The notes beneath the pieces were generated by a model. That model was not told the origin of the DNA. It was given only the letters and a program-made list of their open reading frames with translations, and made no database searches. DNA of 19,774 bases, from NCBI GenBank assembly GCA_045600025.1, contig JAZRXC010000055.1:1-19774 (forward strand). The letters run 5' to 3'. The translations under genes and the position numbers were made by a program. This DNA is from UBA3774 sp045600025. GTDB lineage: Bacteria > Bacillota > Clostridia > Lachnospirales > Lachnospiraceae. Shown piece by piece: positions 14,777 to 19,774 of the stretch. The number at the start of each line of letters is the position of its first letter. Positions within the stretch are counted from its first letter, which is position 1.

Positions 14777-14799
14777 GATTATATATAATGTGATAAAAT
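14771..14799 (+). promoter_or_regulatory. Possible polA promoter sharing its -35 site with the tRNA-Leu promoter
   Basis: TTTCAA (14771-14776), 17 bp, TAAAAT (14794-14799) with TG at 14791-14792. An alternative -10 is the perfect TATAAT at 14784-14789, but it has no good -35 at normal spacing. The -35 is weak, so the exact promoter is uncertain. Confidence 0.4.
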
Positions 14800-14837
14800 C
14801 TAAATAAAATGATTTATATGGGGCGAAAGGTAAAAAA

Positions 14838-17567
14838 ATGGCAGAAAAAATACTACTTGTAGATGGTCATAGCATAATAAACAGAGCCTTTTACGGAGTG
14901 CCTCCGCTTTCAAACGGAAGCGGCATTCCTACCAATGGCGTGTATGGCTTTATGAATATTCTGTACAAGTTTATAGATCAGGAGAATCCGGACTATATCG
15001 CGGTTGCATTCGATCTAAAAGAGCCTACTTTCCGCCACAAAATGTTTGAAGGATATAAAGGAACCCGTAAACCGATGCCTGAGGAACTTCATATGCAGGT
15101 GCCGATTCTGAAAGATTTACTGCGCGCCAGCGGCATATGCATACTTGAACAGCCGGGATATGAAGCAGATGACATAATCGGAACTATGGCAAAAAAATGC
15201 AACGATGCCGGTATTGATGCCGATATATTATCAGGAGACAGAGACTTATTCCAGCTTCTCGCTCCTCATACCACACAGTTTATTCCGAAGACGAAGAGCG
15301 GTGTTACCACATATGAGATATATACTCCCGAGAGATTGCTCGAGGAATACGGCGTTACACCGGAGGAGTTCATAGATGTAAAAGCACTTCAGGGAGATAC
15401 TTCGGACAATATTCCCGGTGTTCCCGGTGTCGGAGAAAAGACGGCGCAATCACTTATTGCACAGTTTCACAGCATAAGTGAGGTAAATGAACACATTGAT
15501 GAAGTAAAGCCCACACGCGCTCAAAATGCTATACGCGAGCATTTCGATATGGCCCGGCTTAGCTATGATCTTGCAAAAATATGCTGCGAGGCACCTCTTT
15601 CGGCGGATATTTCTGACACTAAAAAGAGCAACATCTATACGACAGATGCTTATCAGATACTGGGACGGCTGGAATTAAAGAGTTTGATGAAGCGCTTTAC
15701 GGATAAAGGCTATAGCCATAGTGCAAATACAGCAAAACCCGAATCGCAAGCACTCGCCGCAGTCAATCCTTTTGCCAACTCAGATAAGGCAGAGGAAGCA
15801 ATAATTGTACCGAAGCTTCCAAATCCTGAGGTTGTTAAAACAAATGATATTTCTCAGGCAGAAGAGATTATCGCAAAAGCATGCAAGAATGTAAAAGTTG
15901 CCATTTCTTATAAAAACATATTTGATGAGAATCATTTCATAATATACTTTGGTGAGAAAGTCTATGACATAACATGCTTCTTTGCATTAGATGAAGACTG
16001 GATTAGGGAGGCAATAATTAAACTTGCAGATTGTATGGCCGGATGCGGTGGCCATATCGTGACAATCGGTCTTGCTGAAATACTACGCACGCTGAAACTC
16101 CCTCAATCGAATATTTATCTTGATGCATCAATAGCTGCCTACCTGATTGATCCTTTAAGAAACAGCTACGAATATGAAGATATTGCGAGAGATTTCCTTG
16201 ATGAAGTTATGCCGTCAGGCGCAGAAATTTTTTCAAAAAAGACACCGCTGACAATTGATCCGGATGTACTGGATAGCTATATTTGCCACCTCGTAACGGT
16301 ACCCTTTGCGGCAATTGATTTGGTGATAAATAAACTTGAAAATGCAGGTATGAAAGAATTGTTTGATAATATAGAAATGCCGGCAGCATTTTCACTGCAC
16401 CATATGGAGCAGGCGGGAATTCGCGTTGACAGGAAGGCGTTGGCCGCTTACGGAACAGAGCTTGCCGGCGAGCTTGAAGGCCTCGAGAAAAAAATATATG
16501 AATTGGCGGGAGAAGAGTTTAACATAAATTCGCCAAAGCAGCTTGGAGAGATACTATTTGACAAGTTGCAGCTGCCGGGAGGAAAGAAAACCAAGAGCGG
16601 ATATTCAACAGCGGCGGATGTGCTTGAAAAACTTGTAAGTGCGCACGAAATAGTCCCTGCAATTCTCGAGTATCGCACATATGCAAAACTTAAGAGCACT
16701 TATGCTGACGGACTGGATGCATATATCGGCGCAGATGAGAGAATACACGGACATTTCCAGCAGACAGTAACTACAACCGGTCGTATAAGCAGCACGGACC
16801 CTAACCTGCAGAATATTCCCGTACGCACAGAACTTGGTCGCGAGCTCAGGAAAGTATTTATTCCCAAAGAGGGGTGCATTTTTGTCGATGCGGATTATTC
16901 TCAGATTGAGCTTCGAGTCCTTGCGCATATGTCCGGTGATAAAAGGCTTATAGAAGCATACAACAGTGCAGCGGATATACACGCAATTACCGCATCTGAA
17001 GTATTTCATGTACCGCTTGATGAGGTAACACCCGAGCAGCGTCGTAATGCGAAGGCTGTTAATTTCGGAATAGTGTATGGCATAAGCGCATTCGGGCTGT
17101 CTGAAGGACTTTCCATATCAAGAAAAGAAGCAAATGACTATATAAGCGAATATTTCAAGACATATCCGGGCGTAAAAGAATTTCTTGACAGACAGGTGCA
17201 GGATGCTAAGAACAATGGCTTTGTAACGACATTATTCGGACGCAGGAGACCTATACCGGAGCTTAAATCAGCAAACTATATGCAGCGCCAGTTCGGTGAA
17301 CGAGTTGCTATGAACAGCCCGATACAAGGAACTGCGGCAGACATTATGAAGATTGCGATGCTTTCAGTTGAAAAAGAATTGACGAGCAGAGGACTATCGG
17401 CACGAATTGTTCTGCAGGTGCATGATGAACTCTTAATTGAAGCCCCGATTTCCGAAAAAGATGTTGTGATTGAATTACTTAAAGAATGTATGAGCGGCGC
17501 AGCGGATTTTTCAGTTCCGCTTGAGATAGGAATCGAGACCGGAAATAACTGGTATGAGGCAAAATAA
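14838..17567 (+). CDS. polA: DNA polymerase I (5' nuclease and polymerase, proofreading site lost)
   Basis: PolA fills gaps and removes RNA primers during replication and repair. The 909-aa protein has an intact 5' nuclease domain (about 1-290: LLVDGHSIINRAFYG, YEADDIIGTMA, ILSGDRDLFQLL, LQGDTSDNIPGVPGVGEKTA). A 3'-5' exonuclease-like domain (about 325-500) lacks the DxE metal motif (KVAISYKN stands there). The polymerase domain has motif A DADYSQIELRV (Asp684), motif B RRNAKAVNFGIVYG (735-748) and motif C VHDE (His862-Asp863). Loss of proofreading is usual in Firmicute PolA. AAAGG at 14826-14830 supports the start. The stop at 17567 lies 1 bp before the preferred coaE start, so polA, coaE and walJ form one operon. 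Confidence 0.96.
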   Translation: MAEKILLVDGHSIINRAFYGVPPLSNGSGIPTNGVYGFMNILYKFIDQENPDYIAVAFDLKEPTFRHKMFEGYKGTRKPMPEELHMQVPILKDLLRASGICILEQPGYEADDIIGTMAKKCNDAGIDADILSGDRDLFQLLAPHTTQFIPKTKSGVTTYEIYTPERLLEEYGVTPEEFIDVKALQGDTSDNIPGVPGVGEKTAQSLIAQFHSISEVNEHIDEVKPTRAQNAIREHFDMARLSYDLAKICCEAPLSADISDTKKSNIYTTDAYQILGRLELKSLMKRFTDKGYSHSANTAKPESQALAAVNPFANSDKAEEAIIVPKLPNPEVVKTNDISQAEEIIAKACKNVKVAISYKNIFDENHFIIYFGEKVYDITCFFALDEDWIREAIIKLADCMAGCGGHIVTIGLAEILRTLKLPQSNIYLDASIAAYLIDPLRNSYEYEDIARDFLDEVMPSGAEIFSKKTPLTIDPDVLDSYICHLVTVPFAAIDLVINKLENAGMKELFDNIEMPAAFSLHHMEQAGIRVDRKALAAYGTELAGELEGLEKKIYELAGEEFNINSPKQLGEILFDKLQLPGGKKTKSGYSTAADVLEKLVSAHEIVPAILEYRTYAKLKSTYADGLDAYIGADERIHGHFQQTVTTTGRISSTDPNLQNIPVRTELGRELRKVFIPKEGCIFVDADYSQIELRVLAHMSGDKRLIEAYNSAADIHAITASEVFHVPLDEVTPEQRRNAKAVNFGIVYGISAFGLSEGLSISRKEANDYISEYFKTYPGVKEFLDRQVQDAKNNGFVTTLFGRRRPIPELKSANYMQRQFGERVAMNSPIQGTAADIMKIAMLSVEKELTSRGLSARIVLQVHDELLIEAPISEKDVVIELLKECMSGAADFSVPLEIGIETGNNWYEAK

Positions 17568-17568
17568 G

Positions 17569-18129
17569 ATGAAACTCATTATAGGAATTACTGGCGGCGT
17601 AGGATCAGGGAAAAGCATTGTGCTTGATTACTTAAAGAGCAATTACAGCGCTGATGTCTATCAAATGGACTCGATAGCAAAAGAACTGAAAAAAAGCGCT
17701 GATATTCAGGCACGCATTCTTTCTGCCTTCGGAACGATGGATTCGCAGAAGCTTTCAGATATTATATTTTCCGATAAGAATAAACTTAAACTTATTAATT
17801 CGATTATTCATCCCGCAGTAAGAAAAGCTGTGGATGAAATAGTGGCAAATGCTAAGGGACTTACCGTTATAGAAACTGCGCTGCCCGAAGAAGGCGGACT
17901 ATTAGACTACTGCGATGAAATCTGGTACATATTTGCCGATAAATCTTCGCGACTTAAGCGTCTGGAAAGCGACCGTGGATATACAAAGGAACACGCAGAG
18001 GTTACAATGTCGAATCAATTATCCGATGAAGAATATGAATCATATGCAGACAGGATTATTGATAATACCGGCACGCCCGAGCAGACATATATTCAAATCG
18101 ACAACAACTTGAGACAGTTAGGATTATAA
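17569..18129 (+). CDS. coaE: Dephospho-CoA kinase
   Basis: It catalyses the last step of coenzyme A synthesis, ATP-dependent phosphorylation of dephospho-CoA at the 3' hydroxyl. The 186-aa form has the P-loop GGVGSGKS at 9-16, the MDSIAKEL segment in place of DAD-x-IAR, FSDKNKLKLINSIIHPAVR, and the adenine-side region SDRGYTKEHAEVTMSNQLS and ADRIIDNTG. Several positions deviate from the common consensus, but block order is right. An in-frame ATG at 17554 would overlap polA by 14 bp. The ATG at 17569 follows a GAGG at 17556-17559 and begins at the family start MKLIIGITGG, so it is preferred. Coupled to polA and followed 2 bp later by walJ. Confidence 0.9.
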   Translation: MKLIIGITGGVGSGKSIVLDYLKSNYSADVYQMDSIAKELKKSADIQARILSAFGTMDSQKLSDIIFSDKNKLKLINSIIHPAVRKAVDEIVANAKGLTVIETALPEEGGLLDYCDEIWYIFADKSSRLKRLESDRGYTKEHAEVTMSNQLSDEEYESYADRIIDNTGTPEQTYIQIDNNLRQLGL

Positions 18130-18131
18130 AA

Positions 18132-18926
18132 ATGTCAGTGATGAAAATCGCGACGCTTGCAAGCGGCAGCAGCGGAAATTCAATATACATAGGAACCCAA
18201 AAGAGAAACATTCTTGTAGATGCAGGAATTACATGTAAAGCGCTATCTGAAAATCTTGCCGGGATAGGGCTTGGGATTGGCGACATTGACGGAGTGTTTA
18301 TTACACATGAGCACAGTGACCATATAGGCGGACTCGGCGTAATTCTGAGGCGTTATGAACTTCCGGTTTATCTCACTGAAGGCACCTATGACGCAATCAT
18401 GAGCAAAAACCTTTTGGGAAGAGTTCCTGAAGAGGCCTTTAATATAATAAAGAGCAACAGCGAATTTAACTTCGGAGATATGCACATTCATGCAATAGCT
18501 TCAAGCCACGACGCTGCCGAGCCTGTAATATACAGATTTGACTGTGAGGATAAATCAGCCGCTATAGTAACCGATATAGGAGAACCTAATCCGTCACTTA
18601 TTGAAATGCTTGGTGGCTTATCGGCACTGCTTTTAGAGGCAAATCATGATGTATGCATGTTGCAGGCAGGCCCTTATCCGTATCTCTTAAAGCATCGAAT
18701 ACTCAGTGAAAAAGGTCATCTGTCAAATGAAACCGCAGGTCAGCTTGCAGTAAAACTATGCAGTGGTAATATGCAAAATATAATGCTCAGTCATTTAAGT
18801 GAAACAAACAACTATCCTGAGCTTGCACGCGAAGCCGTAAAGATGGAGCTTACTATGGCGGGAATAAATACTGTGGAAGTAGACGTCGCTCCCAGATACG
18901 GTGTATCAAGAATTATAGAATTATAA
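18132..18926 (+). CDS. walJ: Metallo-beta-lactamase fold hydrolase, WalJ/YycJ family
   Basis: This 264-aa cytoplasmic MBL-fold protein has ASGSSGNSIYI at the N-terminus, the metal motif HEHSDH at 59-64, SSHDA, TDIGEP, LLEANHD and GHLSNETAG. Together these match YycJ/WalJ, thought to be a nuclease acting in DNA metabolism; in Bacillus and streptococci it is encoded with the walRK cell-wall two-component system. Here it is instead the third gene of the polA-coaE unit, fitting a DNA repair role. AGGA at 18120-18123 precedes the ATG at 18132. A second ATG at 18141 (MKIATLASG) is an alternative start. No clear terminator follows before the next promoter. Confidence 0.9.
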   Translation: MSVMKIATLASGSSGNSIYIGTQKRNILVDAGITCKALSENLAGIGLGIGDIDGVFITHEHSDHIGGLGVILRRYELPVYLTEGTYDAIMSKNLLGRVPEEAFNIIKSNSEFNFGDMHIHAIASSHDAAEPVIYRFDCEDKSAAIVTDIGEPNPSLIEMLGGLSALLLEANHDVCMLQAGPYPYLLKHRILSEKGHLSNETAGQLAVKLCSGNMQNIMLSHLSETNNYPELAREAVKMELTMAGINTVEVDVAPRYGVSRIIEL

Positions 18927-18946
18927 TTTGTTAAATAATTGTAAAC

Positions 18947-18977
18947 TTGTTTATTTTCAGATATATAGTGATATAAT
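18947..18977 (+). promoter_or_regulatory. Promoter of the cystatin-like lipoprotein gene
   Basis: TTGTTT (18947-18952), 19 bp, then a perfect TATAAT (18972-18977) with TG at 18969-18970 (extended -10). The long spacer is compensated by the extended -10. AGGAGG at 18991-18996 lies 7 bp before the ATG. Confidence 0.6.
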
Positions 18978-19003
18978 AACTTAAACTTTTAGGAGGTTAT
19001 GTT

Positions 19004-19774
19004 ATGAAAAAATTATTAGCAATTGTATTATGCGGATGCATGGCTGTGTCACTTGTAGCCTGCGGCGCAGAAGAAGAACCCACAACCGAGGCGCCCACAA
19101 CAGAGGCACCTACAGAGCCCACAACAGAAAGCCCTACTTTACCGATCGATGATCCTACACAGCCTAATCCGGAATTTGAGACCTGGGCAGTATATGACGG
19201 AATCAATAAGGTGGAACTTACAGAAGAGGCGCAAAAGGCGTTTGATGCAGCCATGGAGGGCTTTGACGGAGCAATGTATGATCCGATTGCACTCCTCGGA
19301 ACACAGGTTGTTGCCGGAATAAACTACGCGATTCTTTGCAAGCAGACAGCAGTCGTAATAGGCGCAAATCCTAAGCTTAAAGTCCTCTACATCTATCAGG
19401 ATCTTCAGGGAAATGCAGAGGTTACAGACATATGTGATTTTGTTCTTGACGATCTTGCTGATGCGGCAGAGCCTGCGGGAGAAGCAGACGACGGAGCGGT
19501 TATGGTCGGCGGATTCACGCCTTATACTGAACAAACCGAAGGCACTTTAGATGAAGTAGCGAAGGAAGCTTTTGAAGAAGCGAGAGAAGGATACACAGGT
19601 CTTGCAATTAATCCCTTATCAGCTATCGGTCGTCTTACAATAGGCGCAGGCGGATATGCATATCTGTCAGTTCTTACACCTATAGTACCTGACGCAACTT
19701 CAAAACTCGGTGTAGTATTTATTTATACCGAAGATGATGTGACGATGAAGATTCAGGATATTGTTAACCTTGAT
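19004..19774 (+). CDS. Lipoprotein with two tandem cystatin-like domains (3' end outside window)
   Basis: The frame is open from the ATG at 19004 to the window end (257 codons, no stop). The N-terminus is a lipoprotein signal peptide with lipobox LVAC (Cys20), so the protein is membrane-tethered outside the cell. A Thr/Pro/Glu-rich stalk (about 23-56) with repeated TTEAPT units follows. Then come two similar domains. Domain 1 (about 70-150) contains AQKAFDAAMEGFDG, then LLGTQVVAGINYAILCK, and LKVLYIYQDLQG. Domain 2 (about 180-257) contains AKEAFEEAREGYTG, then AIGRLTIGAGGYAYLSV, and LGVVFIYTEDD. Helix, central hairpin and last strand order resemble the cystatin fold, and QVVAG (101-105) matches the cystatin inhibitory loop motif QxVxG. 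Domain 2 lacks it. Protease inhibition is inferred from the motif only; the domain may serve as a binding or scaffold module. Confidence 0.8.
   Translation, partial: MKKLLAIVLCGCMAVSLVACGAEEEPTTEAPTTEAPTEPTTESPTLPIDDPTQPNPEFETWAVYDGINKVELTEEAQKAFDAAMEGFDGAMYDPIALLGTQVVAGINYAILCKQTAVVIGANPKLKVLYIYQDLQGNAEVTDICDFVLDDLADAAEPAGEADDGAVMVGGFTPYTEQTEGTLDEVAKEAFEEAREGYTGLAINPLSAIGRLTIGAGGYAYLSVLTPIVPDATSKLGVVFIYTEDDVTMKIQDIVNLD

Noticed and set aside
18927..18946. Terminator after walJ
   Set aside because: Only AT-rich sequence without a stable GC stem, so read-through into the lipoprotein gene cannot be excluded.
1..19774. Mobile elements, prophage, CRISPR arrays or integration at the tRNA-Leu gene
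   Set aside because: No transposase, integrase, direct repeat array or duplicated tRNA 3' end was seen.

Overview
The window looks like chromosome of a spore-lineage Firmicute of class Clostridia, possibly Lachnospiraceae or a near relative. The evidence is a moderate GC content, strong AGGAGG-type ribosome binding sites, a gmk-rpoZ-rimO-pgsA operon ending in a GerW/YtfJ-family gene, an RqcH (NFACT) protein, a proofreading-deficient PolA and a WalJ/YycJ hydrolase. I see no insertion sequences, phage genes or CRISPR arrays, and no gene-free gap longer than 300 bp.

Left part (1-4196). The window opens with the 3' end of a malic enzyme. It faces a divergent, unrecognised membrane-anchored Cys-rich protein (242-1060, minus strand) that may be translated from a leaderless mRNA. 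A monocistronic thiamine-pyrophosphate enzyme of the acetolactate synthase family (1234-3081) follows, with codon use typical of high expression and a clear terminator. Next come a YfbR-type 5'-deoxynucleotidase (start corrected to 3194) and an unrecognised three-helix membrane protein.

Middle (4199-10554). rqcH (minus strand, start corrected to 5926) diverges from a seven-gene operon: gmk, rpoZ, rimO, pgsA, a 109-aa unknown, a DUF2953 membrane protein and gerW. Several of these genes overlap by 4 bp (ATGA). A strong bidirectional terminator at 10521-10554 closes the operon. The operon mixes nucleotide metabolism, transcription, ribosome modification, phospholipid synthesis and a sporulation-family pair.

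Cell-surface module (10563-14580, minus strand). This is the most unusual part. A TagB/TagF-like glycerophosphotransferase homologue lies 1 bp upstream of a 919-aa protein. That protein fuses a YidC/Oxa1-like insertase domain, extra membrane helices and an extracellular sulfatase/LTA-synthase-like phosphotransferase domain. The insertase part has Asn where canonical YidC has its groove Arg. The pair looks like a machine that makes or decorates a phospho-polymer at the membrane. A tRNA-Leu(CAA) gene lies just upstream on the same strand.

Right part (14838-19774). polA, coaE and walJ form a compact forward operon. The window ends inside a lipoprotein gene (19004 onward) with a Thr/Pro-rich stalk and two tandem copies of a cystatin-like domain. 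The first copy carries a cystatin-type QVVAG motif.
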